Origin: Tetracentron sinense
Taxonomy: Eukaryota > Streptophyta > Magnoliopsida > Trochodendrales > Trochodendraceae
Assembly: GCA_015143295.1 (NCBI GenBank)
Contig: CM026559.1
Span: forward strand, 20,722,826-20,786,825
Direction: 5' to 3'
DNA length: 64,000 bases
The stretch's first letter is position 1. The number at the start of each line of letters is the position of its first letter. The notes under the pieces are model-generated. The model was not told the DNA's origin. It searched no databases and saw only the letters and a list, made by a program, of their open reading frames with translations. Both the position numbers and the translations under genes were made by a program. Shown here piece after piece: positions 35,226 through 47,994 of this stretch.

Positions 35226-36299
35226 TGTAAAAATTGGGTGCTTACAATTAGTACCAAAAAGCTTATTGCATTATTGTGTCATAATCAAAATTATTTGCGG
35301 TACATAGGGTAGGCTAACAATCTCCCATTTTTTGATGATGACATAATAATGAAATGACTTGGGAAAAGTCTCCCCTTCAATATATAATTTAAACAAAATT
35401 TTTGAGGTGGCTCTCCCAAAACATATGCATTTACATAAATTTTGACAAATTTTAAGTCATATGCATATTTTAGATATTTCAAGATTTTTAAGAATACATG
35501 AGACATAACAAGGTATGACATTCACAAGCATTCACACAAAAATTACAAGTCAAAGTCATATTCATTCTTCTCCCCCTTGGCATTATAAAAAATACATATG
35601 CCCAAAAAAAAATTACAAGGAGGCTTTTAAAGATCGTCATTGTATATATATCCAAAGTATGACAAGCACATTATATTTAGTTTATACTTCCAAGAAAAAA
35701 AGTGTTCAAGAAAAATTTGTATTTCTCCAAGAAAAATTAAAAACAAAAAGAAATGCATTCATTCAGCACATGGTAAAGCAAAAAAAAAAAGAAGAGAAAA
35801 ACCGTCTTCATTTTCCTTCGTCTCTCTTTCTCTTTTGAGATAACTTGACCTTACCCTTGGGGTCAGTAGGAGTGTTGTCACTGGAGATAGTCTGTGCATG
35901 GGGTCTCTCTTGAGGTCTCACTAGAACCTCTACATCCAAAGGAACTAAGATGTGTGACATGCAAGCCTGGATATCCATAAGCTCAACAGTTACCTAAGTC
36001 ACTCAAGAAGCTGTATCACTAATGATCGGAGCCTGAGCACCCACTAATGATGAAATCTAATGGAGGTAGGAACCTTTAACTTTGACTGCCTGATTGATGT
36101 TGGAGGCATCATCTCTCAACCTCTCACTATGCTCTAAGGCATCTATTGCCTTTCTCTTAATCAGGGAGAATAGAATCTACTTTGTTCTTTACCACAACCC
36201 CATTAGTACTAATCTCATCCAATCGAGGGTCTACTGCCTCGAATCTCTCTCATCTCTGACTAAATTTTGGCTATGCTAGCCTCAAGAGCAGCTATCCTC

Positions 36300-37630
36300 T
36301 CTATGATCTAAGCCTGAAATCTCAACTGACTCTCCCTCATCTCTAACTGAAAGTGCTCCATACTAGTAGCCATGGAGGCTATCTGACTAGTCATCAGGCT
36401 CATCTGGTCTTCTAACATTACAGGTCTCCTTGGGGACTCATAAAAGTCAAATTGTCCTGCATTCTCAAATTGAGGCGAGTCCTTTCTCTGATATGATGGC
36501 TCAGGGATGTCTCTCTCTGGCTCAATCTCTGACTCTACTGCTGAGGAAGATGGAATATCTGAAGATACAAGAGCTAAGGTAGGGATAACAGGAGTAGGAG
36601 TAGAATCAGATACTGGAAATGGAGTAGGAATGGGAGCAGGAGTAGAGTTAGGAATGGAGTCAATAGGAACTGAAGTTGAAGGATCTGGGGTAGGAGCTGG
36701 ATCATGAGAAGGAGCTAGAGCAATGGGTTTGGAAACCCAAACATGATTATCTTTGATCCAAGCATATCCCATTCTTCTGATGGTAGCCTTTGAGTAATAA
36801 TCATTGTCTGAAGCATCCACTCTATCAAGATAGATATGAAGGGGAATTTTGAAGATTTTAAGAGACGGGTCAAAGCAAGTCCAAAAGGTAGATGACCACT
36901 GTCCTTCTTGGAAGCCTCTAACATATGATGGAATATAATGTAAGTCAGGTCAATAGGCTTGGTGGTGAGAATGCACCACATCAAGAAAATGTCAAAGTAA
37001 GACACGTGGTCTCTACCACCTCCCCTATGAGTGATATTATACGAAATAATATGATGGATTAATCTAGCCTTGAGGGTGAGGTCCTTCAGGCCAGGTGGAA
37101 AGCCTTAGAAATGTTTTTATTGATGCACATATGCTTTAGAGCATCAATTACATTGAAACCAGAGTATACAACCCACTGGTTTGTGGTGTAAATTTGGAAC
37201 TTACCACTGGGAAGATGAAAGATCTGTTCAAGGACTTTTCTAGGAAATGTGAAGGTCTTTGTATGAAGACGAGTAGAAATTTCGGCAGTCTTTTCATCAT
37301 ATTTGAAGTTGGTATAGAATTTTCGCATAAGGTCAGGGTACATGGACTTCTTGTATTCATGGAATGTGGTCCAATGGAGGGATTTGAACCAATCATGGAT
37401 TAGATTTAATCCATTTTCAGAGAGAAATAAAATTGCACAATTTACCGTATATAGGGGTAAGCTTGGCAAACACGGTTTGATATTACTTAAAAGCTTTGGT
37501 GGAAATGAAGAGAGACTGAGAATGCTTTGAAGAACTCGTAGCTTCCTTTCCTTTTGCACTCGTCTTCTTCATCTCCACTAATTTCTTGCTAGGGTTCTTC
37601 ACTCTTGGCGGCATCGTGAACAGAAGAATT
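36300..37630 (-). CDS. Envelope-like ORF of the SIRE-type element (fossil)
   Basis: Located between the end of pol and the 3' LTR, where SIRE/Maximus elements carry their extra ORF. The readable pieces match that family's envelope-like proteins: an N-terminal block with WTTFHEYKKSMYPDLMRKFY, a middle block with IIFHHMLEASKK and LPFGLALTRLLKS, a block with RRMGYAWI, and a proline/threonine-rich section (PAPTPDPSTS). It is broken by several interruptions. Whether this ORF ever acted as an envelope protein in plants is unknown. Confidence 0.75.
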
Positions 37631-38140
37631 GGGGAAATGAGGTTTAGGAAGGACTGAAGGATTTAGGATCAAATGGACTGAGATTGGGATTGATTTAGAG
37701 TGATTTGGAGGTTTCAATAGGGTTTGGAGGGAATGGAACAGTTGAATACGAAAGGGGATGATGTTAAAAAGTTTTTGAAAAATCAGATTTTAGGTTATGT
37801 TTATACTTACGAGCCCCATCATCGACGTCTTAGATGGATTCATCAGCTTCCACCGACGTCAAGCCTTAGCAAGTTACTGGAAATTGAAAAATGTCTTGCG
37901 TTGTTGAAGTCTGATCCTTTATGAACAATATTTGTCGACATCTCAACACAAATTTTGATAATTTATTATTTTTCAACTTGAATTTGATTTTCTCTTGATT
38001 AATTCATTCTTCCAGCAATGAAAACATTTAATTTGAATAACAAATAATCATTCAAACATCTTAGCATAATTCTCAAACATTCAAATCATAACATCATTAA
38101 GCACATTTAGACCAAAAATTTCAATTTGAACAAACATGTA

Positions 38141-41100
38141 TCATTTTATTTCACTTTGTCTAGTCATGCTCAATTCTCTTCTTAAAGTACTAAATCTTTC
38201 ATATTGAAGAGGTTTAGTGAAGATATTAACCAGTTGGTTGTTTATATCAACAAACTCCAACACTACATCTTCATTTTGAACATGGTCTCTTATGAAATGA
38301 TATCTTAATTTAATATGCTTTGTTCTAGAGTGTTGTATTAGATTTTTGGTCATACATATTGTACTAGTATTATCACACTTGATTGAAATTTTATCATAAA
38401 ATAGTTTGAAGTCTTCTAATTGTTGTTTCATGTATAGAGTTTGAGTACAACAACTTCTAGCAACTATATACTCAACCTCGGTTATAGATAGAGCTACAGA
38501 GTTTTGTTTCTTACTAAACCATGAGATAAGAGAGTGTCTTAGGAAGTGGCAAGTACCACTTGTGCTCTTCTGATCAACTTTGCACCTGACAAAGTCCACA
38601 TCGGAATAACTAATTAGTTCAAGTGAGGTGTTCTTGGGATACCACAATCCTAAGTCAATGGTACCTAGCAAGTATTTGAAAATTCTTTTAACAGCAATCA
38701 TATGAAACTCTTTTGGACAAGATTAAAATCTAGTACAAATACATACACTAAACATGATGTCCGACCTACTAGCAATTAGTATAGTAAGCTACCAATCATA
38801 CCTCGATATTTTTTTCTTTAATATTAATGCATTTTTCATCTTCGTCAAGCTTTGTAGATGGACTCATTGGTGTATCACTTTCTTTAGAGTTGTTCATCCC
38901 AAATTTCTTGAGAAGTTCTCTTGTGTACTTGGCTTGCTTGATGAAAGTTCCTTAATTGGTTTGCTTGATTTGAAGTTCGAGAAAGAAGTTTAGTTCTGTC
39001 ATCATGCTCATTCGAACTCATCCTGCATAGTCTTAAAAAATTCTTGACACAAATTTTCATTAGTAGATCCAAAAATAATGTCATCAACATACATTTGCAC
39101 AATAAGCATTCTTTATTTTTGGTTTTTGCAAATAAGATAGTGTTAATTTTTCCTCTTATAAAACCATTTTCAAGTAAAAATCCATTAAGTTTATTATACC
39201 AAGCTCTAGGAGCCTGTTTCAATCCATATAAAGTCTTCGTTAATTTAAACACATGAGGATTTTTATGATCTTCAAAACATGGAGGTTGTTCAACATACAC
39301 TTCCTCTGAAATATATCCATTAAAAAAAACGTATTTCTAACATCTATATAAAATAATTTGAAATCTTTATAGCTAGCAAATGCAAGTAACATTATTGCCT
39401 CTAGCCTAACAACCGGAGCAAAAGTTTCTTCATAGTCGATTCATTTCTCTTAGTTGTAACCTTGGGCTACCAATTTTGCCTTATTTTTAATGATATTTTC
39501 ATTTTCATCCTTTTTGTTTCTAAAAATTCATTTAGTTCCAATAATAGATTTATCATAAGGTCTAGGAACTAAGTCTCATACTTGGTTTCTTTCAAATTGA
39601 TTTAACTCTTCTTGCATGACAATTGCCCATAATTCATCATTTTTAACTTCATTTGCATTCCTTGATTCAATTTGTGAAAAGAAGGCAAGATTATTACAAA
39701 TGTTTCTTCTTGTTCTTACCCTCTGTTCCATATTATAAAGTATGAGTTCTTTAGGGTGATCTTTTACTAGTCTCCAAGTTTTGGAAAGTTGATATTTATT
39801 TTCTTGTTCATTTTCATCTTTATCTTCAACTTCAATGGAGTTTTATTGATTATCCTTTTCATTAGTCTTTTCAAATGGATTTGATTCATCAAAGACTACA
39901 TGAATGGATTCTTTAAGAACTAGAGTTGTCTTGTTAAACACTCTATAGGCTTTACTATTCGTTAAATATCCTAGAAAGATCCCTTTATTAGATTTAGCTT
40001 TAAATTTTTTTAAATTGTGTTTGTCATTTAATATAAAACATTTTCAATCAAATACTCTAAAGTAGCCTATTATAAGTGATCTTCATTTCCATAATTCATA
40101 GGGTATTTTATTAAGTTTATTTCTTATGACAACCCTATTAATTACATAATATGAAGTATTTGTTTCTTCCGCCCAAAAATAGTTTGAAAGTTTATGTTCA
40201 TTAAACATTATTCTTGCCATTTCTTGAAGAGATTTATTTTTACGTTTAACAACTCCATTTTGTTGAAGTGTTCTTGGTACGGAAAAGTTATGATTAAAGT
40301 TATTTTCTTCATAAAAAAATTCTAGTTCTTTATTTTTAAATTCTCTACCTCTATCACTTCTAATGTTATTAATTGCATAGCATTTGTTGTTTTACACTCT
40401 TTTACAAAACTTTGCAAATAAAATATGTGCTTCACTCTTATATGATAAAAATAATACCCAAATATATCTATAATAGTCATCAACAATTACAAAGACATAT
40501 ATGTTACCTCTTAGGCTCGCAACATCATTAGGACCAAATAGATCCATATGCAATAATTCCAATGGTCTAGAAGTGGAAATTTCTTTATTCTTTTTAAAAG
40601 ATGTTTTAATTTATTTTTTCAATTGGTATTAATCACACACTTTATCTTTAGTGAATTTAGTTTTAGATAATCCTTTGACAAGTTCATTTCTAGATAGTTT
40701 TGATAATAAATCCATACTAGCATGACATAGTCTTCTATGCCATAACTAACTAGTCTCATTTAGAGCAGAAAGACAAATTATGTTTTGAGAAGTCAATTCA
40801 TCAAAATCAATAGTATGCACATTTTCATTTTGATGAGCAATAAACATAGTGTTAATGTTATCTTTATTTTTAAGTAAACACATATTAGCTTTAAAAGATA
40901 TATTTAACCATTTATCACACAATTGACTTATGCTAATAAGATTATGTTTTAACCCTTCTACTAATAAAACATTTTCAATAAAAGTAGAATTATTCTTACC
41001 AACATTACATATGCCGATGATCTTCCCTTTTACGTTGTCTCCGAAGGTCACATGCTCTCCATCTTTAGGAATGATAGATATGAATTACTTCTTATTGCCA

Positions 41101-41700
41101 CTCACGTGCCTCGAACAACCGCTATCCAAAAACCATGTTGTCTTGGAGGAGCTAATTTTCAAGCATACCTACAAGATACCATCATGTAACTTTCTTTGGT
41201 ACCCAAACCATCTTGGGTCCAACCCAATTAGTCTTTGAAAGGAATGTTCCATTGAGAATCCAAACTTTCTTGACTACCTCATTATCGTCTTCATAAAATT
41301 TATTGTATGGTAAAGAGTTTATAGCCAAGTATGGCTTTTCCAAACACACACCTTTGTTGGCCAAGTAATCTTTCCAAATTCCTCTAGCCTAAAGTGAATG
41401 TGTGGACTATGTCGGTTAAGTCTCCAACTTTGGATTTAAGATCATTGTTTTCTTGAATTGAGACTTGAGGCTCTAAATTTACTTCTTTTTCTTTTGTTTT
41501 TAAAAATTCAATTTCTTTTTGAAAATTTTCTTTTTCCTTTAGCAGAGTTTCATTTAAGCATATAATGAGCTCTTTCTTGCTTGGTTCTCCTTTGGCCATT
41601 TCCTTGATGACTTCTTTCTTGTAGGGTCTCTTCTTGTAGTTCTTCTTGTGCTTCAAGAAATTTTTGAACTTTCTTGCCATAAGGGCAATTTCATCATCCT
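38141..41700 (-). CDS. SIRE-type pol remnants (protease/integrase to RNase H, fossil)
   Basis: In minus-strand order: pre-integrase and integrase zinc-binding region (about 40746-41364, with LVEGLKHNLISISQLCDK, a hallmark of this clade), degraded integrase core (39700-40700), reverse transcriptase pieces (38884-39440, with [17 protein letters not shown]), and RNase H (38141-38701, ending IFTKPLQYERFSTLRRELSM). The order integrase-RT-RNase H defines Copia. Many interruptions are present. Confidence 0.85.
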
Positions 41701-42470
41701 CATCACTTTATTCATCCTCATTCTCTTGAGTGGACTTCAAGGCAAGTCCCCTTTTGGCTTTATACTCTTCTTCTTATTGATCCTTTATGATGACTTCATG
41801 TGTCGACTTCATGTGTCATTAAGGATCCTAGTAGCTCATCCATAGCCAACTTTGTAAGGTCCTTGGCTTCTTGAATAGCCATTACTTTGGGTGCCCAACT
41901 CTTTGGTAGTGAGCGAAACACCTTCCTCACATTTTCTGCATTACAGTACACTTCTCCAAGGGCTTTCAAGCCATTAATAATATTTGTAAATCTAGTAAAC
42001 ATGCTACCAATGGATTCATCTTTTTTCCATTTTAAGTAATTCATATTTATGTACAAGCATACTAATTTTCTCCTCCTTTACTTGGTTAGTACCCTCATAG
42101 GTGACTTAGAGTTTATCCCAAATCTCCTTGGCTGTGTCACATCCTGACACCCTATTAAACTCTTGCGGGCTTAATGTGTAATACAAGTTACTAATTGCCC
42201 TAGCATTAATTTGAATGAGTTTAATGTCGACCTCGGTCCATTCTTCCTCAACTTTGGATAATTCTATCTCTTCAACAACTTTAGTTAGAATGAATGGGCC
42301 ATTGACTATTACTTTCCAACATTGATAGTCGAGGGCTTGGTTGTAGTATATCATCCAGGTTTTCTAATAGTTGTAGTTTTCTCCATTGAACAATGGAGGC
42401 CTAGTGGTCGATTGGCCCTCTCCTAAGCTAGTTGTAAAAGTATTGTTTGCCATAGATTGATCTTATACTC
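41701..42470 (-). CDS. SIRE-type gag remnant (fossil)
   Basis: Pieces include YNQALDYQCWKVIVNG near the start, KEIWDKL, SIGSMFTRFTNIINGLKALG and FRSLPKSWAPKVMAIQEAKD, the usual UBN2-type gag pattern of Copia elements. It lies directly after the 5' LTR and primer site. It is interrupted in several places. Confidence 0.8.
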
Positions 42471-42516
42471 TAGGTGATTAAACCAAAATATATACAGTCA
42501 AGGCTCTGATACAAAT

Positions 42517-43991
42517 TATTGCCCAATAAATGGACCCTAGAGGGGGGGTGAATAGGGTCTATGACCGATTTTATAATCTACTTAGCTTATTTTGTGGAAT
42601 TTTAAGGTTAAGCTAAGAAAAAAAGATATTGAAATGAGTAATTCAACAATATAGAAGAGAAAAGAGATACAGAATACAAACACTAAGAATTGTTATCGGG
42701 GTTCGACAATTCTAGCCTACTTTCCCGCCTCAAGCTCTCCGGCTCATAGGGTTCAACACAATCCACTATCGCACGATCTTCTTGACCGGGTGAAGCTCAA
42801 ATCTTTACAATCCCTTACAGGCTGGGATACCGCCTCTTATAATCTCATTATGAGATCAAAACCTTCAATCCAAGAGAACACCTTCTCTTGATTTCTTCAA
42901 ATACAAATTTGAAATGGATTTTCAATCTGAAATTTGAGCTTGTTGTTGAGCTAGATAAGAATGAAATACAATCTCTGAGTATCTCTCAAAGGATTGGGAG
43001 TTCAAAGTTCAAGTAAGAGAGAAAGAGATTTCTAAGTTTTTGACCGTATTTTCTTGGTGAGAATTGAATGTGGGTGATGGATAATCAATATAATCTCAAA
43101 GGTTGATCCATGATTCATATATGAACTATATTTATAGAGCTTGGATGAATAGTCCCTTTGTGGGATCATTAAATGCCAAACTAGCCGTTAAAAAACTAGC
43201 TGTTGGGGGTTTAATATGCATTTCCCGCAACTTGTCATCAATGACATCACTTGGATGTATCTCAGATGTCGACGACATAGAGCAAAAAATATTTGCTGAG
43301 CTATTGTTCATTATAGACGTCGACGACAGATGTTTGGATTCTCCAGAGGTTGACGACACCTCTGTATTTTCACATATTTCTCATTTTTTTAAAGACCTTT
43401 ATGATGGAAATGAATTCATAGGTCTTTGGGCATTTCATTATCATATTTTTAGTCATGTTTTAAGATGTTCTAGGGCCTTGAAATATTATCCAAATGGGTC
43501 AAGGCTTCCTAAGGTCAATCTAGGTCACTTGAGCTTTTGAACTTTCCAACTAATTGAGGATTTCTTACATAAGTCCTAGACTCTTTTAAATAGGACAATT
43601 AAACCTTCTTGAGAGTCTTCACTTGTCTTATCTTGATCTTTAATAAGTCTTACTTTGTCTTCATGGTCCGACTTAGACTTTGGGTGACATTTTGAATCTT
43701 CACATTGGGATGATTGGAATTCCTCTTTGAGTTCTTATTTAACTTGAGCTTGAGTGGCAATTTGGCTCTTCTAGCCTTTTGTCTTGATTTCTCTTACGTC
43801 ATAGAGTCTTGTCTTTGCTTGATGGAACATCTTGGTCATATTGAATCTTTCTTGAAAAGTGAACTAAAGTTCCCTAAATCTGAAATTGACATACACTTTT
43901 TAGAACAATTAATACCAAAAAGCTCATTGCATTATTGTGTCATAATCAAAATTATTTGGGGTACATAGGGTTGTAACCTTTAGGCTAACAG
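42517..43991 (-). repeat. 5' LTR of the SIRE-type element, 1,475 bp
   Basis: Uninterrupted partner of 31021-35319, with ends TATTGCCC (from TGTTGCCC) and GGCTAACA. Its outer end is followed by the second GTCGT target copy. It shows the original sequence across the solo-LTR insertion point. Confidence 0.92.
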
Positions 43992-43996
43992 TCGTT

Positions 43997-44871
43997 TACG
44001 AGAAAACAAAATTTCTAAGCTACCCGTGCTGTTATTCAGAGATACGATGTTACGAGCTGTTGTTTGGAGATACGATGTTACGAGCTGGTTGCCTAAGAAC
44101 ATGTCAGAGGATCAAACCCAATTTGTTGACCTAAGATTTGGTATTTTGAGCCAATGTTTGGAGATGTATATACAATGTTATGTGTTATTTACGTAAGAAT
44201 AGGTTAGAGGATCAATAAGTTGTGTCGAGTCATTTGGTCAATGTCATATTTCAAGTAGGTCAGGTATGAGAAGTCGAGCTGCATGTTATTGACAGGTGAC
44301 ATGTTGGTTTCTTACCAATTTTTACCCTTACAATTTCCCCTCTTAGGACCTTCGGGTATGTTTGAAGGTTTTGAGAATATGATTTGATTCTTGTCTGGTG
44401 AAAATTCATGTTTAGTGGCTAGCTATGCGTGAGCATATTCTAGTTTTACGCATGCACATTTAATGATCATATCTTCATTAATGAGAAACATAGGTTATGC
44501 GGTTGGTATGCCGCCGTTCGGGTTTCTAGGAGCCATGATTGCCAAGGGGAGTAGGAAATACACTACATCTGAAGCTTGGGTTGTGAGGAAAAGATGATCA
44601 AGTAATTAGCTTGTACATGTGTAGGGTGGATAGAAGGGGGTACTTCAATTAATTCATAGTTTGGAATCTTATAAAATTGAGGGATTAGAAATTTTGAGAC
44701 TTTACTAAATTTCCCTCTTAATCTTCCTTCGTGTTTTCTCTTTGCCCTTGTTGTCTGTTGGCCATTGTTGCACCTCGTAGCTCTAATCTTTGCCCTTGTT
44801 TTCCATTCAGGTCATACTATGATCTATTTACATAGTTAGCCGTTGGTCTTCGTCTTCCTCTAGAACCCCTT
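43997..44871. other. Spacer, with a small direct repeat
   Basis: GAGATACGATGTTACGAGCTG occurs twice near 44039-44090, about 30 bp apart. No gene or element end is recognised in the rest. Confidence 0.5.
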
Positions 44872-45102
44872 GTGGAAGAGATGATAAGGGAACTCCAACT
44901 TCTCCCTAGACAAATGCATCCCAACTTTTATAGAATCATTAGTTCAAGAAAGAAGGACGGATGTAGAGTAGGTTTCAAAGAATCTTCTTACTTTTGTCTA
45001 GCGAAAAAGTACCCCAAGAAAGGAGACAACCACTTCTATTGGGCAAGTCGTCAAAAGGTTAGTGAACTTGTTCATAACCTTCTTGACTTAGACAGCAAAT
45101 GA
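44872..45102 (+). other. Unassigned short ORF, possibly a transposon gag-like relic
   Basis: A 76-codon ORF reading MHPNFYRIISSRKKDG, then FCLAKKYPKKGDNHFYWASR. Its cadence resembles the N-terminal region of plant Gypsy-associated gag-like proteins (a hydrophobic segment followed by a YF.AR-type strand), but the match is weak and there is no partner ORF. It could equally be chance. No function is assigned. Confidence 0.25.
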
Positions 45103-45289
45103 AGGGATATTCCTTGATTGTCACAGGAGGATTGCAGAGTTTAGAGTCTCGAGCAGTTCTTTGCTCGTTTCAAATAGGTAAGTTTGTCAAAATGACTCCT
45201 TATAACATGTCTAAATTATTTTGTGCTTGTGCAACGGCCCAGCCCAATTCATTCCCAAGCAAAAGTTGAACGAGCGTGAAAATGAAGCA

Positions 45290-46182
45290 TCTATTAACTA
45301 AATATAAGGCAGACTTTTTTCTCCCCTCCTCCTTTCGCCACGTAGGATTATAATGTTCTCATCTTATGACACGTGTCACACTGATCACCTTTGTTCTTCT
45401 CATTCTCAAACGACACACCTCTCTCCGCCTCTTTCCTCTATCCTCAAACGATACAACTCTTGTGAAGAGTTATCTCAAAAGTATAGATTAGTATTAATCT
45501 CTTAATTCAAGAGAAATAGAGATATGTTGATTAGGCATCCTATCCCTATCCCTATCCCTATCACGTTTTTCTCTCTCAAAACCCTCAAACCACACTACTC
45601 TTTGCTAGAGTTCCCAATAACCTCATCCCTCTTCCCTATTAAAGGGCCAGAAGTGAGAGAACTTGCGTGTGCTACCTTCTTCTTCTCCATCGAGGCAGCG
45701 ATATTTTGTTCTTTAGAATAGATTTGTTAGACCCAGATTTCTTTATAGAGAATATCAATTTTGTGCCACATAAGAATTAATTTCAGATCTGCTGCTATCA
45801 TTTTATGGGCGTTTTCTCATTCCAAGTGGTCAATCAGAATTTTTGATTTTCAAATTTCATATGCATGATACATACATGCTTTCAAACATTGTGCATATGT
45901 AATCACTCTTACCCTTAGTTGTTACTAAATTAGTGAGTAATTCCTGCATGATGCGACTCACTAAAAATATCTTTCTTTAGCGTTGGATTGTTCTAATCAA
46001 ACATAATTAGTATCATATATTATAGATTAATGATTGCTTTTTTATATATGCTCCTTCATTAATTCATGATGTAGTTTATTCTAAATGTTATTTTAATTAA
46101 CCTTATTAAGGTAAATTTTGGTTGATAATACTATACAATTTAGACTATTGTAATCCCGTGCATCGCACGGGGTGTTTACTAG
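45290..46182 (+). mobile_element. Non-autonomous Helitron, 893 bp
   Basis: The 5' end, TCTATTAACTAAATATAAGG preceded by host A, is typical of plant Helitrons, including the following CAGAC and CCACGTAGGATTATAATG passages. The 3' end has hairpin CCCGTGC-ATC-GCACGGG (46155-46171), then GTGTTTACTAG ending at 46182, followed by host T. No Rep/helicase ORF. A short CCCTAT run (45537-45562) lies inside. The 65-codon ORF at 45524-45721 is not recognised. Confidence 0.85.
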
Positions 46183-47994
46183 TTAAGTAATATTGCAAGG
46201 ACTAGGGGAGAAGATTACTTTAGGTGGAGACACCAAACTAAAGTAGCACAGGCTATGATCGAGAGTCCGGCCTTTGCTTGGACTTGGGCTTGGGCTTGGG
46301 CTTATGATTCTTTAATACTCTTTTGAGTTCAATCACAATTGAACAGGATCCATTCTCATATCTTAGTCCATTTTAATTTAATTCAGATCCCTAACCTTAT
46401 CTATATCTAGATATCCAGGTTTTGCCATCACCGACTTAGTTGTGGCCCCACTGAGAGAAGGGTTAGTGAACTAAATGCCTAACTATGGTGAGTGATCTTT
46501 TGGAAACATTGAATATATAACATTAGGTTAACTACACTAATTACAGATTTTTAACTACAGCGCCGATCTGATTATAAGTTCTAATATAATTTATGGTGAA
46601 TAAACCAATTAGGCTGATCATAAATACTCAACTATGGTGAATAAACTACAGATTTTTAAGTACTCTAATTACTGAATTAATCTGATCATAATTTCTAATC
46701 TAATTTAACTAAAAACTCAAAATAAACTAGTCAATTCAAAATAAAATCAGATTTTAATCTATCTAATCAGCTAACATAGATCATATTTAAACTAAAACCC
46801 ATGATTATTAAACTAATTAGCTTATTTTATAATTGTGTTTACTACTTTGTCAATTAAAAGAACACCTAAACCCATAACTAAATTAAACTAAATCCCATTT
46901 AATTTTTTATAGGGGCTACTGATTTATGTAGTCGATATTTGAAGACAGATTTAAACTAAAACCCATAACTATTAACTAAATAGCTTACAAAATGGATTAA
47001 TAACAAATTTAATTGTCAGGTTTAAACTATCTAATGAATTTACTAATCAGATTTTAAACTATCTACTTTAGAGTTCAAACTAAATTAATGAATCTATTTC
47101 TATCATGATAGAAAATAAATCTATTATGTCTAATTACAAACTAATTATTTTTTTTCTAAAAACCAAAGGTAGATGGGTGAACCCTAAGGGTGGATGAATC
47201 TTAACCACAGTTAAATAGGGTTAGAAGGGGGACACATGGCAAGAAAATGAGAGCTGAGATGCCCCTCCTCACGTCATCGACCGAGGAGGTGATTATTTTC
47301 CAAACAAAAGTACTAGTGGTGATCGAACCATCAAAACTTTAGTTAGTAGGTGATCGAACACCTCCCTTCTCTCTCAAATGGCCCAAAAGATTTCATACTA
47401 AGGAGGAAGAAATAAAAATGAATAAATCTCACGAATGAGTAAGAAAAACAAATACAGATTTTCATTGTGTTTTATAATAGGGGTCAAATGGTTAGTTCAT
47501 AAATCATTAACTTTGACTTATCAAAGTTGCCAACGTATAGGTAGAGATTAATAACTTACTAAAAAGTAGAAAAACAACTTTGGAACACATTTTATACATA
47601 TCATCACGCAACCCAACTTTCAACCAAAGTACCTAACGGTCCTAGCCCAAGGCTTAGTTTCGGAGTGCATAATTATATATATATATATATTAGTTGAGAC
47701 GTTCAAAAATAAAGATGTGATAACTTTGACTTCAATTGCTTGCATGAATTTTAAAATCATTTCTGAGCTTAATCAACAAGATTTTTCTTCGAGGGTAAGC
47801 TGAGGTTAGGAGAAGAAAAGACTACAAACGATGATATCTACATCCCGATTTATCTCTATCTACAATAGAACTAAGGCCGGGGGGAAATCCGGAGGAGAGA
47901 TAACAATAGATACATTAGAATTTAAAAATCTCGCCAAGAAATCAGTTGCTCCATTTGATTCTTGTTAAATGTGTTGGATAGAGCTTCTATCATC
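46183..47994. other. AT-rich spacer with eroded repeats and one MITE copy
   Basis: No gene. Between 46520 and 47140 phrases such as CTAATCTAATTTAACTAAA and AAACTAAAACCCATAACTA recur in scrambled order, an old decayed repeat. 47150-47250 is a copy of the MITE family clustered at 26034-26760 (AACCCTAAGGGTGGATGAAT, then TTAACCACAGTTAA). An (AT)n tract lies at 47664-47680. Confidence 0.5.

Larger units (their letters stand above)
32412..35246. mobile_element. Solo LTR, 2,835 bp, nested in the SIRE 3' LTR
   Basis: The ends TGTGAGCAC and GTGCTTACA form an imperfect inverted repeat with TG...CA. A perfect ATTAG target duplication lies at 32407-32411 and 35247-35251, and the uninterrupted partner LTR confirms the empty site. 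No gag, pol or primer site is present. The GGTGTTAGGCACCC passage (about 32560-32575) resembles LTRs of the Tat/Ogre branch of Gypsy elements. That family call is tentative. Confidence 0.9.
31021..35319 (-). repeat. 3' LTR of the SIRE-type element, interrupted
   Basis: Sequence from 31021 matches the other LTR from 42517. Homology stops at 32411 and resumes at 35247, where a solo LTR has inserted. Without it the length is about 1.46 kb, against 1,475 bp for the partner. Its outer end is TGTTGCCC and its inner end GGCTAACA. Confidence 0.92.
31021..43991 (-). mobile_element. SIRE/Maximus-type Copia retrotransposon (fossil)
   Basis: A whole-length but broken element lies on the minus strand between perfect 5-bp target duplications GTCGT (31016-31020 and 43992-43996). 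It has two LTRs, a primer site (42501-42513, GTATCAGAGCCT on the minus strand), gag, pol and, after pol, an envelope-like ORF, which is diagnostic for SIRE/Maximus. A purine tract (minus strand, about 35320-35334) precedes the 3' LTR. LTR identity is roughly 90% in the stretches I compared, so it is clearly older than the nested pair at 48759-64000. Coding regions carry many interruptions (probably ten or more), so it is inactive. Confidence 0.93.

Noticed and set aside
45537-45562. CCCTAT repeats as interstitial telomere DNA
   Set aside because: The plant telomere unit is CCCTAAA. This is a four-copy hexamer within a Helitron.
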